Below are positions 32,379 to 45,260 of a stretch of DNA of 64,000 nucleotides, in pieces. The stretch is from NCBI RefSeq assembly GCF_027943255.1, contig NC_072897.1:16926044-16990043 (forward strand), in the 5' to 3' direction. The stretch's first letter is position 1; every line of letters begins with the position of its first letter. Source of the DNA: Anastrepha obliqua (Eukaryota; Arthropoda; Insecta; Diptera; Tephritidae). The translations under genes were made by a program, and so were the position numbers. Below the pieces are notes generated by a model. The model did not search any database and had not been told where the DNA came from. It worked only from the letters and a program-made list of their open reading frames with translations.

Positions 32379-34010
32379 GTATGCCATACTCATCCTATCA
32401 TACTCATTTGTGATCATAGATCTCAATAACATAGAAATAGCAACTAGAAAACAGATGACAAAATATAGAAAGCTACATCCAAAATCATGCATACAATTAA
32501 TTTCAATCCCAAGAACAGAAGGAGGAAGAGACGTTGTAAACATTCACAACCTGCACAACAATCAAATAAATAAGCTTAAACAATTTTTCAAAACTAAACA
32601 CCTCACCTACATAGAGCGATAGTTATAGCAGACAGAAAGAGCTATACGGCAGTCATTTACACATAATACAGGACCAAAATATTGACCAGAAAAACAGCTA
32701 CACCTGGCCACAAAAAGGAGAACTTTGAGGATTGAGGATTTACGATCGCCATTCAGGATCAAGTTATCCTCACAAAAATATATCAAGAATACATTTTGAA
32801 AGATCTCAACGTGTCAGATAATAAATGTCGCAGATGCCAAACACACGCAGAAAGGATAGAGCACACAATCACATGATGTCCTGTACTTATCGGTACTGAA
32901 TACACAGAAAGGCATAATGTAGTTGCAAAAACTCTACACCAAGAAATATCAAACAAACTACAACTGTTGAAAAACGAGCAACCATTTTATAAATACACAC
33001 AATGCAATATAATAGAAAATTAATATACATACCTATATATTAATAATAATTATAATACAGATATAGAAACCCTAAAGATAGCAACAAGAAGGAAACTAAC
33101 AAACTCCACATTCATGTAAGGAGTGTATGACTATCCCCGGGAAAAATGGAGGAAGGGGACTTATTGATATCCATCATCTACACAATAGCCAAATAAATAA
33201 CTTAAGAGCATATAAGCACTTCTACAACCAAGACACAGCGCTTCACAAAGCAATAATACTAGCAGACAAAGAACTAACGCCCCTTAAATTCTACAACCAA
33301 AACCTTATTCTACCAAAACATACAATAGAAAAAATCCTTGCAGCATAGAAACAAAAGAAAGAAGAAAAGGAGATCTACAAGCGGAAACAGTGGGATTCAT
33401 TATTGATATACAAGGCCAAATTATAGCAACAAGAAACTACAGAAAATATAAATATAATAAAAGATTTAACCATCGCATCCGACAGATACCGTAAATGCAA
33501 CATACTCCTACGCACAAAAACAATAGGATGCCCAATGCTCGCGGGGACAAAATACACGCAAAGACACGATACAGTAACCAAAATTATTCACAATTCTCAA
33601 TCTAACAAATAACACAACAAGGTATTAGCAATATACACCCGAAACTATACTAGAGCATGAAAATTTCATATTATCCTGGGACAGAACCATATACTTAGAC
33701 AGAGTCATATACACTGATAAGACAAGAAAGAAAAAATTACACAACTAAATGAAGTAAATGCCCCTAATGACACTAACATACACAGCACATACGTAGGAAA
33801 AATTGAAAAATACATAGCGTTTGCACAAGAAATTAAAAACATCTGGAAACAAAACGAATTGAAACTACTACCACTCATAATATCAGCAACCGGAATATTG
33901 CACAAAACTTTTACACAAAACCTCAAATCAGTGAGTATAGACGAAATCAACTACTTTTTTGAATCCGAAACATTAGTAAATCATAACACAAAACAACAAA
34001 GCATTGTCTC

Positions 34011-34979
34011 TTGATGTCGATATCTGGGACACATGTTATCTCCAATAGTTTCGAACCCTTCCGGGCTTGTCACAGAGTAAATTAAGGTGGTCAGAAAGAA
34101 AAAGTAAGGGCCCCTTTCTAGAGAAAACGCAGAAAGGCGGACTGAAAAAGTCTCCATAGAAGCCTACATGCTACTTGCATCAAGCATGAAGCCTAAACAG
34201 GCATGCTAGTCATTTTCCCATACGAGTAATAAAGGCTTTCCCATACTGTGCCAGCTACATTAGCCTTAGCACTTGCCAGAATTCAACCCTACACCTCAAG
34301 GTAGCGGAAGTTATAGCATTTAGCAAAAGGTAAAGCAACTGTCGCGTAGCACCGATATCAACGAGTTAAAAACGCCAAAACTATTCATTTTTGTGAAAGT
34401 CCTTCGTGCTTGCGTCAAACCATCGACGTCTACTTCTCCTTCGCCAAGAAGACCTCATATTTCTCTCTTTTTGGAAATATAAAGTTTCCACCGCAGCTTA
34501 CTTTCAGGTTTGATAGTGCTAGCATGTTTAAGCACAAAAACTAACCAAAATGCTTGTCAAATCTCATGCAAATATCATAACTCAAACCCATGTTTCCCAG
34601 CATGTTTGTTTTGGGACGCATGCAAATAGTTTTCAATTACGTGATTTTTTCTCTTATGTTGTTGCATTGTAGTCGAAAAATGGCAACAATGTTGTGCAGC
34701 TTGTCAGTATCAAGACAGTTTGAATGGCTGCTGGCGCCTAAAGATATCCTTACACAAGAATGAAACAAACGAATTACAGTTTGAATACATCGAACATGCA
34801 GTGGGAACAGTTGAAAATTCTTCCAAACACAAAATTTACAATATAAAAACGTCTCATAAAAGGCGACCTTTTTTTGTTACGCCAAATGTAAACTTTGACA
34901 AGAAACTGTTTCACTATTCTCAATACTGGCACGAATTCCATCTACCGCCGGCCCGACTTTGGATATTCCGTGCCTGATC
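34011..34979 (+). other. No gene recognised
   Basis: 34720-34977 is an 85-codon open frame with no known domain, and I found no homology cue in it. The rest shows no coding pattern. Confidence 0.3.
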
Positions 34980-36190
34980 TAACCTTTCTCCGGTTGGCCG
35001 ATGGATTAAGGGTGATAGAATAACACACGGGCAATGACCTTACAGATTCTCGTCCCTCGCAATAGGCTGCGAAATCCATCCAGGGTCGATATTTGCCAAT
35101 TTCGTCCGGACTAGAGGGCTAGGGCATACAAAAACGCTAGGAAAGTCCTTCGCACCGAAATAAAGAAAACCAAATCAAGTTCCGACAAAGCGCTCTGCGA
35201 CAAGTAGATCGAAACCACTGAGGTATAAAATTGTAGTGAAAAAGTTGGGTCCACCAACCCAGACACTGCACGGGGATTAATCGCAGAAGAGCTCAACGCC
35301 AAAGGGCAAGGGCGACCCGAATTCTGCCTCATCATTCCGCAGACTGCGAATGCTACATAGCACGGGTGAAGTGATGGAGGACTTGCTAAAACTGCGCCCC
35401 AACTATATGGGAGAGTGGCATGCCTGACAGGCAAATGCTATAACGCCTCTGTCTCGTAAAAGCCCTGGAAGGTCTTCAAGTACGTTCAAAGCTACGTTGC
35501 CATTAAATTGATAGTAAAGATTCAGTTGACACAACTCCTGACTCGCGTCTGATTTTGGCTCTGGCACTGGCTTCCATAAGGTCCTGTGCCCACCCTCGCG
35601 TGGTCTTCCTACAACTGCGACTGGAAGCCGATACCCAAAAGAAAAGAAAGTAGGGAAAAATAACTTAGAAAAATCTACGTCACTCTCAAAAGCAATGAAG
35701 TAAAATCTAAGAGTTGGGCTTTCCGGAAAACAATAGATTGCTGTGGTCTCTGATCTGCGGGCTTAAAGACCCCACAGATTGCAAAGTTGTCGAACGTTGA
35801 CTCTGGGTAACGAAGAAGGAACTCCACCGGCGCGGAATAAAACACTCTGTCGTTCAGAAGGTGAAGAAAGTGACGGCTGATGGTCACCGATAAATGAATC
35901 CTGTGAAGAAGGCATAACCACAAATGCCGAGTCTACATGCAGCTACAAAGAGAGCTATTTATCCACTATTCGACGAGTCTTGAAAAAGATGCAAAGTGCT
36001 AAAAAAGCAGAAGGATGTTTCCGTAGAATCAAAAATGATTTGGCACAATCGGAGAGAGAACAGTGCCGTAATTCAGCTCCTCAAACCCTGCAGAACGCAA
36101 AGCACGCTGAAATTTTGACGCCAACGACTGCTACTGATCAAGAACCGTTAAACGCCAGAACAACACTTTCACATTGTGGAAATTTACTTT
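34980..36190 (+). pseudogene. R1-clade LINE 5' region and gag start
   Basis: 35434-35510 is alignable with 7046-7110 (both end CTTCAAGTAC), which precedes the R1-like gag of the first relic. The open frame 35980-36192 is charged and helical, and would suit the N-terminal part of a gag protein. No zinc knuckle or RT remains. Confidence 0.42.
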
Positions 36191-36229
36191 GAAAAAAATT
36201 AATATTTTCTTGAAGTTCAAGGAGCACTT

Positions 36230-36460
36230 TGTTTAAACGCTGGTTTCAGGATCAGAGCGCTATCGAGCCGTTCTGACTTTGTTTTCAAAGATTAATTAGC
36301 TAAACATCGACCACATTTAGGCCCAAAAGGACGGCGCAATTTGCCACACAACGCACTTGACAATCCATTTATTGAACTGATCGAATGGACCATGTAACTC
36401 GTAGCCGGCGCCAGATATCATATTCAAAAAATAAACGCCATGAAATTATCTACCAGATTA
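36230..36460 (+). pseudogene. DD41D (rosa-type) mariner scrap
   Basis: GSERYRAVLTLF, AQKDGAICHTTHLTIHLL with the second catalytic Asp, and an RSR(R/G) end follow the text of the better copy at 46530-47150 ([40 protein letters not shown]). The third Asp region is deleted. Confidence 0.6.
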
Positions 36461-37340
36461 TATGGAGTAAAAAAAATAAATACACAAATATTTCTGTTTT
36501 GTATTATCATTTCAAATTCTCAAGCTTTTAAAAAAACAACGGTGAGCACTCCACCGATTGTACGTGATGACTATCGGTGACTCGTTAACGGAGCGACCCG
36601 GATTTATATCTAGCCAAGGACTGTCACTCCAGCAGCATTACTCAAACAACTATAAGCGTTCCACAACAGCCGATTCTGCGTTACCGGAGCGCCTAAGGTT
36701 TATATTGACCACGTAATGCCAACTCAGCAGTATTCATCAAAAAATAACTGGGAATGTTTTCTGCTATTACAACAATAGCACGCCATCATATTGTGAAATG
36801 CAATGCACAGCAAAATAAGACTCATGTGCACTGTGGTACAGCGCATAGGTTACTGCTTTTTCAATGTTCGACAGAACAATGCCGACAAAGTCCAATGTTT
36901 CTGGGAGAAAAAATAAGAACTTACCGCTACGTCAGTTGTTTTATTTATGATATTTATACATATAACTAATTCAAATGAGCGTAGTAAACATACGAACGCA
37001 GTCAACATACGAGAGCTAACAGCAGGCAGAAGCGTACCGCTTCCACGGCTGTTTGGGATAGTGGGTTCTACTGAAAGTGGTCACAGCTGGAAAGCTGTTA
37101 CGAAGTATGCGAAAAGCATATTTTGTCGCAAGAGAGCAGAAGCTTGTCTGTTAAGAACAGCCTGAAGAAACATTGCAGTTAAGAGAGAGTATCCCTCATG
37201 CTTTTGTAAACCGCCTCCGCTTCTAAAGTAATGCTATCGCCTAATGCGGTATATAGGATTTAGTATTTTAAGAGGTAGACCAGAAAGTTATAATGTTCCA
37301 CACTCGAGTAGGCTAGTATGCTGTAGACTTCAACGCCGGA
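36461..37340 (+). other. No gene; tandem imperfect repeat near 36570-36740
   Basis: Two units of about 90 bases share the pattern GTTA(A/C)CGGAGCG, then TTTATAT and (C)AGCAG(C/T)ATT. The remainder holds short open frames with no recognisable domain. Confidence 0.35.
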
Positions 37341-39120
37341 CCCATGCACAAAGCATTCCCCGTTCCTATTAAAGAAATTAAACATAACAATATTATTAAT
37401 AATAAAAAGAACAAAATAATTAGCATCTACAGAAGACTTTCAAAAACACAACATACAAAATTTCCGGTACACAAAATTTACCTCAACACATCATCTTCTA
37501 GAACTAGCAATCAACAAATAGATGAACCATAAACCTACCAGATTTTCGTACAATAGGCAAAACATACATCAAACCAAAAAATAATGAAACTACCTAGGCT
37601 TCTAACTGTAGTCAAATAACAGCCTCCCTACACTATATAAAATAATCACCTTTAAAATATCCTCAAAAATAGGAACTCATCTAACACAACACAACGTTAT
37701 AACTAACAAACAAAAAGTATGCCAAAAACAGTCAGGGCTGCAAGGGGCCCCTACCACAAGGACTTCGACTCCGTGCCACATAGCTGGCTAATCAAAGTGC
37801 TTCAAATATACAAAAAAGATACCAAAAATTATTAAACTTTCTACAGAAAACAATGAATATATGAAAAACACAAATAAATTTAATCACATCCACAAAATAA
37901 ATAACAACGGAACAAATTGACATATAAAAGGAACATTTCAAGATGACTCTTTAAGTGCTCTCTGGATTTGTCTCTGTCTAACCGTCTTTTTTCTATAAAT
38001 GGACGACATCAAACTATAAGCATCTACACAAACATACTTAAAATCACTTTTAAAAATCACAGGACAAATAACAAACGATATAAAAATGAGCTTTGACATC
38101 AGCAAATGTAAAACACAATACATAGAGAAAGGAAGATGGACTGGCAAACTAACTGGAACTGGAACATTAAACGATCAAATCCTTGAAAACATGGAAGAAC
38201 ATGAAACGCACAAGTACAAAAGTAGACCACGCCTCTATTAAAACCCAACTTTCATTGCAATAAAAAAAATGCCTTAAGGGGTTATACGCAGTTATGACTT
38301 TCAAAAAAATCGATTTTTTTTATTGCATTTTTGTAATGTACATATATTCAAAAGTATACGCACGAAATTTGAAGTAGATCTAAGCAATGCTTTCGGAGTT
38401 ATACCTAAATATGTAGAGATGCTTCGGCACGTTTTAAGGTAGGTATTGAAACTTTAAACGTGTTTTTTTCAAAACGGCATTTTTCAAGTCGGTGTACACG
38501 ATATCTCGAAAACGGCTTGTTTGATCGGTCAACCGTTTTAACTCACTCTTTAAAGATACATTTTCTAGTAATTAATCGTTCCTTTTGTAAATCTGATACT
38601 TATTTTCCATTTTATAATCAATTTACGGCCAAATTTTAACGTAAAAATCGAAATCATTTCTTTTAAAAGCTGCCATTTTGTGAAAATTCACTATTTTGAT
38701 TAGCCGAACGATTAATTACTAGATAATCTAATATATTAACAAAATTTGTTTGGTTTTTTGATTTCAGATAATCCAATCCTGAGTTACGATGTACACCGTA
38801 AATCATCTTTTTTTAAAGGAGGTTCCAGAAATCGCCTGCAGCGCGCTCTATAATCAAAATTTTCATAAATAAAAAATTTTGTTACGTCTTGAAGGATGCT
38901 TTTATAACCGCCAAAAATTTTCAAATTAAAATATTCTAAAGTTTCTTCAGGATAAATCCTTGACAACCCGTCTTTTATTTGCTTCATAACTGCGTATAAC
39001 CCCTTAACTAGATACTTAAAACACAACTAAATTCCAAGAATTTCTGTAATACCAAGACTAAAAGGAGGACATGAAAGTATTGTATTATTATCCTACAATA
39101 ATAATTGCAAAGAGAAAACT
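37341..39120 (+). pseudogene. R4/Dong-like LINE fragment, split by TTAA element
   Basis: YHKDFDSVPHSWLIKVLQIY (about 37750-37810) is the second RT box. DDSLSALWICLCL and FDISKCKTQYIEKGRWTGKL follow. The line stops at the TTAA element (38278-39003) and resumes on its far side. A later piece (RLKGGHESIVL) suggests the region after the RT. Not functional. Confidence 0.58.
38278..39003. mobile_element. TTAA-flanked MITE 1, 726 bp
   Basis: Flanked by TTAA at 38274-38277 and 39004-39007, with 20-bp perfect inverted ends GGGGTTATACGCAGTTATGA. No transposase is encoded; the 80-codon minus-strand frame near the right end has no recognisable domain. A TTAA target duplication is the piggyBac hallmark. 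The first bases are GGGG, where the piggyBac ends I know begin CCC. Confidence 0.87.
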
Positions 39121-39689
39121 CAAATCCGAGAATTTTCGTTGGATTCATACAATTCAATACAGGAAATTCATACTTTAGTTCCCAAAAATTTAAATTCAAA
39201 ACTTTAGTTCCCACCAGACTGATAAACGTGAACGGCTTTCTTGGGTGTATCATTACCGATTCCCCTTTGTTTGGTATTCTAAATCTTGAAATTTTCAAGA
39301 ACAAAATTACCTGCAAAAATTGAACCCTTGAATTCCATTATTGAATCGCTATGAGCACAACGAACTTCAGAAATTTAATTTTTATATATATTAATTTGTT
39401 AATAAAGGTATTCATTTAAAAGGAAACTTAGTAAACTTACCAACTCGTAGAAGATTTATACAAATTTTTAGAAGGGGTTCACACAAATTGTGTCAGTTAA
39501 AGCGACGACAAAAGCGAAGCGAACCCAAAAAGCAAAATCTATAATCTTTTCGTGTTAGTGATTATATAAATCGAGTACGACTGTGATCCTCATGTTAACA
39601 CATGATCTTAGCATTCCTGCAAGTGGACAAGCTCTTCCATCTAGTCCTGAATTTTCTGATCATGTTTTCGTTTAGTTCGTTGTCTAATA
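39121..39689 (+). other. No gene recognised
   Basis: Open stretches on both strands in 39008-39323 are overlapping and have no identifiable content. Confidence 0.3.
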
Positions 39690-40170
39690 TTCGTATTAAT
39701 TTTGATATTTAGGTGACACATTCCGAGGATAGAGAGCCCCCGTTTTTCGCTCTATCGTCTATTATCTTGTTCCCTTCAATGCTCTTATAGCCTAGACCCA
39801 ATAGAAATGTAGCTTACCATATTAACTATATTGGTCTGGTGTATTGAGTTATGTCCATCGGTCCTGTATGAGCGTTCGTTTAGGGCTTATGGTATTTCTA
39901 AAAATTTCACTGTAATGTTTTCTGTACAAAGTTCTGTATGTGTTTTGTCCGCATTAGGTCCAGTCCTGCTTGATCTGTCAAGCGCTAAACCGATCTGAGA
40001 GTATTTGTCATGATGCTTCTGATAGTGCTAAGGCATTTCCCCGTTAGTACTATGGCAATATCATCCGCATATGATATTAGCTTTGGGTTTTTTTTCAAAC
40101 GTAACTTCCCGATAATTTCTTCTATGGGCCTTTTCTAGTCTTGACGGACTTCACCTCAAACGCATCAGTG
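39690..40170 (-). pseudogene. LINE reverse transcriptase fragment
   Basis: Minus strand: LISYADDIAIVLTGKCLSTI (catalytic YADD box), MTNTLRSV and TDQAGLDL, matching the box and following helix of LOA/R1-like RTs. The rest is too decayed to follow. Confidence 0.52.
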
Positions 40171-40799
40171 GTGAATATTAATTGTAGCTCAATCTATTAG
40201 TATAATTATCAAGTATCAGCGGATATTTTCAAAAAAGAACATATTTCCGTGGATTGCTGGTTCTATTGAAATTACGTCCGTTTTACCCGATCACAGGCTG
40301 TTGTTTCAGAGATGTAACCTGTTGGCGAATTTTGTAAATAAGTTGACACCATCACTTCGACAACGCCTAGTAGCAAGGCATGGTTCGGGCTGGCATTGGA
40401 CTAGAATTTGAAAGAAAAATTTCCATTTCAATTCAACTGTCGTTAAGTGTGATTCCTGCAAGGCCTTGAGTCACCTTATAGGGCTGCCTACATACAACTT
40501 TCGTGTACATGAAAATTCTTACAATAGAAAAATTATGAATGCATGTGAATGGAAAGCACATAAATGCAAAATAAATTTAGTAAATAGAATTAAAATATAC
40601 ATATATTTTACATTTGACTTACTTTATCTGATGTTTTTCCAACTAAGTTGACATGTCAGCGCGTTCGTAATTAAAGCGAACTCCTGCGTTACCTGCGTTG
40701 CTTTCAAAGCAAAGCAACCACGACGCAGCGCATAACTTGTATATACTTGTAGGTCCAGTCAGGCCTTAAGCATAACAGGGATTAGGCCACATGTTTCGC
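40171..40799 (+). other. No gene recognised
   Basis: No coding pattern. 40640-40760 is GC-richer and directly precedes the LOA/I-type gag, so it could be that element's 5' end. Confidence 0.3.
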
Positions 40800-41720
40800 C
40801 GCCTTATCTTTATCTCAGCAGAGAGGAGGCATATGCCAAAGCTCTGCTCCACATCCCCGCAAGGAAGACAGATGGCATTAAGCCAGGTCCAAAGCGGCAG
40901 AGGTCGTCGGAACAAACAGGTCCAGAGGCTACCTCGAAGAAGCGGGCTAAAGACGATAAACCGTTTACATCCAAGGCCGCAGCAATAACAGCAACAGCAG
41001 CTGCAAAACAAGCAACAAACAGCGCCACCACACCCGTGAAGAAGCAGCCCTCTGCCTCCTACAAGGATGTAGTAACAGGTGTCAAAATGACTGTGCTCTC
41101 AAGGGACTATCCCAATAGCCCCTAACAACAGAGTAAATGGACTCCATCCAGAACTTTATTCTTGGGAAAATACTGGTGGAGAAAGACCAGAACATAAAAC
41201 CGACATTTTTGAGTGCGCAGAGTGGGTACAAAGCAGAGTACATGGTCCTGCATTGTAAGGATGGCGTTCAACGGACTGGAACCATCACTGGTTGAAAGCG
41301 GCTATCACTGACGCGCTACCATGGGAGGGTGCTTCACTGTGGACCACAGAGGAATCAAAGATACCTCACCCACGGATCGGAATGAGGTACTTTCCCCAAT
41401 TCCCAGTCCATGGAAACCCCGAAGATACTGGGCTTTTTGCAGGGGCAAAATAAAGGCTTCCACGTCGACATCTGGCGTACACTAAAAAGAGTTGAAAAAG
41501 GCTTAAACGTAACACTGGTTCTATCAATAAACCAGAAATCAGCAGCCAGTTTGATGAAGTACAATGAAAGGGTAAACTGCCGTTTCAGTCAAGTTACCCT
41601 CAAGCTGAAGGCTGCACCCGTTAATGCTGATGCATTGGCGTACAAAATGGAGGCTGTGGAGTTGGATGCAGGGAACGAAAGCACTCCATCTAACCCTAAC
41701 CCGATAGCCAATACATGAAG
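40800..41720 (+). pseudogene. Gag-like ORF1 of a LOA/I-type LINE
   Basis: An Ala/Lys/Thr-rich N-terminal part (about 40870-41060) is followed by DALPWEGASLWTTEESKIPH in one frame. In another come ILGFLQGQNKGFHVDIWRTL, KRVEKGLNVTLVLSINQKS and CRFSQVTLKLKAAPVNADAL. The second part resembles the DUF4780-type domain found in ORF1 of such LINEs. At least three frame changes. Confidence 0.58.
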
Positions 41721-41739
41721 TATATCTAGGCACATCTCA

Positions 41740-44700
41740 ATCACGCTTAGCATGAGGTTTGCTAAAGAAAAATTCAACTTAGAGCTTATACAGGAACCCT
41801 GGTTAAACAGAGGCACAAAACACAAAGGTGAGAGTAGTCAATCCCAGGGCTACGCTAATCATAGATACCAACATTAAACATTTGCAATTTAATGAATTTA
41901 TGGATGGCGACAGGGCAACAGTACTAGTCGAAGCGGACTTTGGTGGAAAGAAGCAAGAAGTCGTTATTGCCTCAGCTTATTTTCCAGAGGACGCCGACGT
42001 GGTACCATCGCCAAATAGCATAGGTTTAGTGTAAGACACACAAGATATTAATCATTGGGTGTGATGCAAATAAAAGAGGTGAGTTACTTCCTGAGTTTTT
42101 AATACAAACAAATCTAGCTATTGTAAACAAGGTCAAAAAATCGACCTTTGCAAACGCTATACGACAAGAGGTTCTTGGCTTGGCACTCACTTGATATGAT
42201 CAACAACTGGAGAGTCTCCGATGAGAACTCAAAATCTGATCATAAACATATTATTTTTAAAATCAAAGGACCAGTTAAGAGCGTAATGCTGTACAGAAAT
42301 CCCAAGGCTACTGGAGCAAATAGTCAGAGTGCCTTAAATCCAAAATAACCAGAAGCATGCTTCCTATAAAATCGACAGAGGAAATGGATGCATCAGTTGT
42401 AAACCTGACTGACTCCATCATATCCTCATATCACGAAAGTAGTCCACTCAAGACAAAAAAATTAACAAACAGAGTTCCTTCGTGGAACAAAGAACTTGCA
42501 AATTTTCGTCAACTAGCAAGTTCAAAATTCAACGATGCAGAGAAATGTGAAACATGGGATGAATATAGGAAAGCCCTTACATTGTACAACAAGGAACTGA
42601 GGAAATCAAAAAGGAACTCATGGAGAAAGTTCTGTGAGGAACTAAACGATGTCCCAGCCACGGCAAGAACACGAACATCACTGACCAAAAAAGTGACAAA
42701 TCCAATTGGCACACTAAGGGCACCGGATGGTGCTTCCACAAGCAGTTTCGACGGAACACTAGAGCTTCTTTTCAGAACTCACTTTCCTGACTGTGGGCTT
42801 ATAACGCAACCTGCGACACTGGTCAAAGAGTTTTTGCGCACACTCTGTTCAAGTCAAAAAGTCCTACTATCTACAGAATAGTAAACTACGAAAGGCTAGA
42901 GAGGGCAATCAACTCGTTCAAACCCTTCAAATCACCCGGATTAGATGGTATTTTTCTAGCCCTGCTCTCCAAGGGCACTTTGAGATTAATACAAATTCCG
43001 GTACATATATTCAGATCAAGTCTTAGTTTGGGTTATGTCCCTAAGATTTGGCGGGAAGTCAAGGTATTCCTACCAAAGGGAGGCAATAACCTTTTTGAAT
43101 CTCCAAAATCCTATAGACCAATCAGTCTTACGTCTTTGATGTTGAAAACCATGAGAGAAGAGGTTATCTCGATAATCCCACTCCATAAACGGCAATTCGC
43201 ATATCAAAAAGAGAAATCCACAGATAGAGCACTACACACAATTCTTCACGATATAGAAAGGGCCCATGACCTAAAGGAAATAGCCCTCTGCGCTTTCATG
43301 GACATTGAGGGCACATTTGATAACGTGAACTTTCAAGCAATAGCACTGGCGCTCTCCACTAGGGGAGCCGATCCAGCAATTGTTAAATGAGTAAGAAACA
43401 GCCTCTCTGGGGGAATTACCCTAACTGGTACAGTAGCGAAACGATCTCCACGAACAACAAAGGGTATAAAACAAGAAGGTATGTCATACGGAACCCGTAC
43501 TCAAATTTGTAAAGAGATACAAGGTTATCTTCCCGTCTAGGGAAGAGTGTAACATTAACCTAACATGGATATATGATGACTGACAAAAATGGTACATAGA
43601 TGGTTTCAAAACGCCCCAAGGAGTAGGAGCAGGAATAGTGGGATCTAGAGCACACAAATCCCTAACACTAAGTAAAGATACCACAATTTTCCAAGCGGAG
43701 CTCTTGGCCATAATGGAAGCAGTGGAAATCATATCTCAAATAGGGTTTGAGTAAGTAAAAATTACAATACTTTCGGACAGCCAATCGGTTCTCAAAGCCT
43801 TGAATAGCTTCACATTAAAGTAAAAATTCCTAATAGTGTGTAACAATGAACTCAACAAACTGGCCAGTCATAATCATGTCTCACTGATTTGAGTACCAGG
43901 ACATGAGGGACACGAAGGAAACGAGAAGGCAAAATTGTGTGCCAAAAAAAGGCAGAAGGGGTATTTGTTGGACCAACCCCATTTTTCGGCTTTAACAAAA
44001 ATAATATAAAACAGGAAACCAAACAATGGATTCAAACTAAAATCAGAGAACACTGGAACGGCACAAGCGGCCTTAAGGGGGGAGCCTGGTTTATGAGGTC
44101 TAAAAATTGCATCTCTTTGCGATTTTTTTTTTTTTAAGGAAAAAATTAATTTAGCACTGCAAAGTTTTTTCTATCTTTTAATGAACATTTAAAAAGTATA
44201 AAAAATTTTTGTAATGGTTAAAATAAGTTGAAAAAAAATGTTTAACATAGAAATTAGTAGAGCGCTGCAACGCTGGAATTTCGAACTGGCGTACAAGATG
44301 CAGCTCGTAATTATTATCTAAAGCGAAAAATTCAAATGGATTTCTAATTATCATGATTTTTTATTCTAGATGAACTAAGAAAACTGAGAGAAATTCCAAA
44401 ATTTCAACTTTTTGGAGATTTTAAAGAAAAAAATGCCTTTCTATAAAAAAAAAATCACTTCCACTTGATATAAAAATCTTGAAAAATTTTTTTTTATCTA
44501 TTTTGTTAGTTCAAATAGAATAGAATTTAATACTGAAGGGAACAAGCTATTGTGTGATTCATTTCAAAAGGTTCATACGTTTTTTTCATTCATGTACGCC
44601 AATTCAAAGAAATCATAAAAATGAAAAGTCGAGAAAAGCAGATAAAGTTTGTGCTATAGCTGTCCGGTCACAGCGTAACTACCTAACGCTCGCCTTGGCT

Positions 44701-45260
44701 TTGTATCTACGGAAATATTGAGAATTAGGCTCTGTAACTTTGTGTGAATATTCTGAAATATATTAGGAATCCCTTAAAACGAAAAAAAAATATTGATTTT
44801 TTTGACCTTATAAACCAGGCTCCCCCCTTAATCACTCTAAAAAGTTTTTGAACTTCAATGCCAACAGAGCAAAATCTGCTCAAACCCTAGATAAAAAGGG
44901 CCTCAGATTACTCTGTAGAGCACTTACAGGTCACTTTGCTGTAATAAACACTTTAACACAATAGGGTTATCTAATACAAGATTATGCAGGTTCTGCCCCT
45001 GATGAAGAGGAGACTATGGAACACTTTATCACCAACTGTGAGGCATTAGGTCACAGGAGACACAGAATCCTGGGCTCGTACCTACTAGAGGAGGAAGACC
45101 TACAATCGATCCCTCCTAAGGAGCTGGTTCGATTCCTCGGTAAACTAAATAATTATAATTAAGTAATTAGGGACGCACAATAGATCAATCTGGTCGCAGT
45201 GCATAAAAGACTTAGCCTAACCCGTACAGCCACTACCATTACCATCTTTATCTTGCTCCA
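41740..45260 (+). pseudogene. ORF2 of a LOA/I-type LINE with RNase H, RT core deleted
   Basis: Endonuclease pieces: RATLIIDTNIKHLQF, VIASAYFPED and an SDHKHIIFKI end. RT: 42357-42881 is the linker, then SFKPFKSPGLDGIFL, YRPISLTSLMLKTM, FAYQKEKSTDRALHTILHDI and CAFMDIEGTFDNVNF. The text then jumps from about 43440 to WYIDGFKTPQGVGAGIVG, the RNase H start, so the YADD box is missing. RNase H continues with TTIFQAELLAIMEAVEI and a Cys/His-rich end (EEETMEHFITNCEALGHRR). A MITE sits at 44077-44827. Confidence 0.75.
44077..44827. mobile_element. TTAA-flanked MITE 2, 751 bp
   Basis: TTAA at 44073-44076 and 44828-44831. The ends match as inverted repeats for about 24 bases with one mismatch (GGGGGGAGCCTGGTTTAT). 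The interior is AT-rich and non-coding. Without the element and one TTAA, the host LINE frame is continuous (SGLNHSKKFLNF), so this is a clean insertion. End sequence differs from MITE 1 apart from the leading G run. Confidence 0.9.

Larger units (their letters stand above)
28965..34010 (+). pseudogene. R4/Dong-like LINE pieces holding two DNA transposons
   Basis: Without the mariner at 29589-30867 and the Tc1 relic at 31521-32378, the text runs in R4 order. YQKAFDSVPRSWLLKVLQI at about 29530 stops exactly at the mariner. After the mariner come GDSLSTLWFCLSLNPLSNTL (about 31060) and YLGFQQ. After the Tc1 relic comes YAILILSYSFVIIDLNNIE, then two alternative C-terminal runs. The first holds a CxxC-type zinc region (CRRCQTHAERIEH) near 32830. 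The second (33060-33990) has IPGKNGGRGLIDIHHLHNSQ and the nuclease domain SATGILHKTFTQNLK. Decayed throughout. Confidence 0.65.

Noticed and set aside
34720..34977. 85-codon plus-strand frame as a host gene
   Set aside because: No domain, no splice-supported continuation and no homology cue; left as unrecognised.
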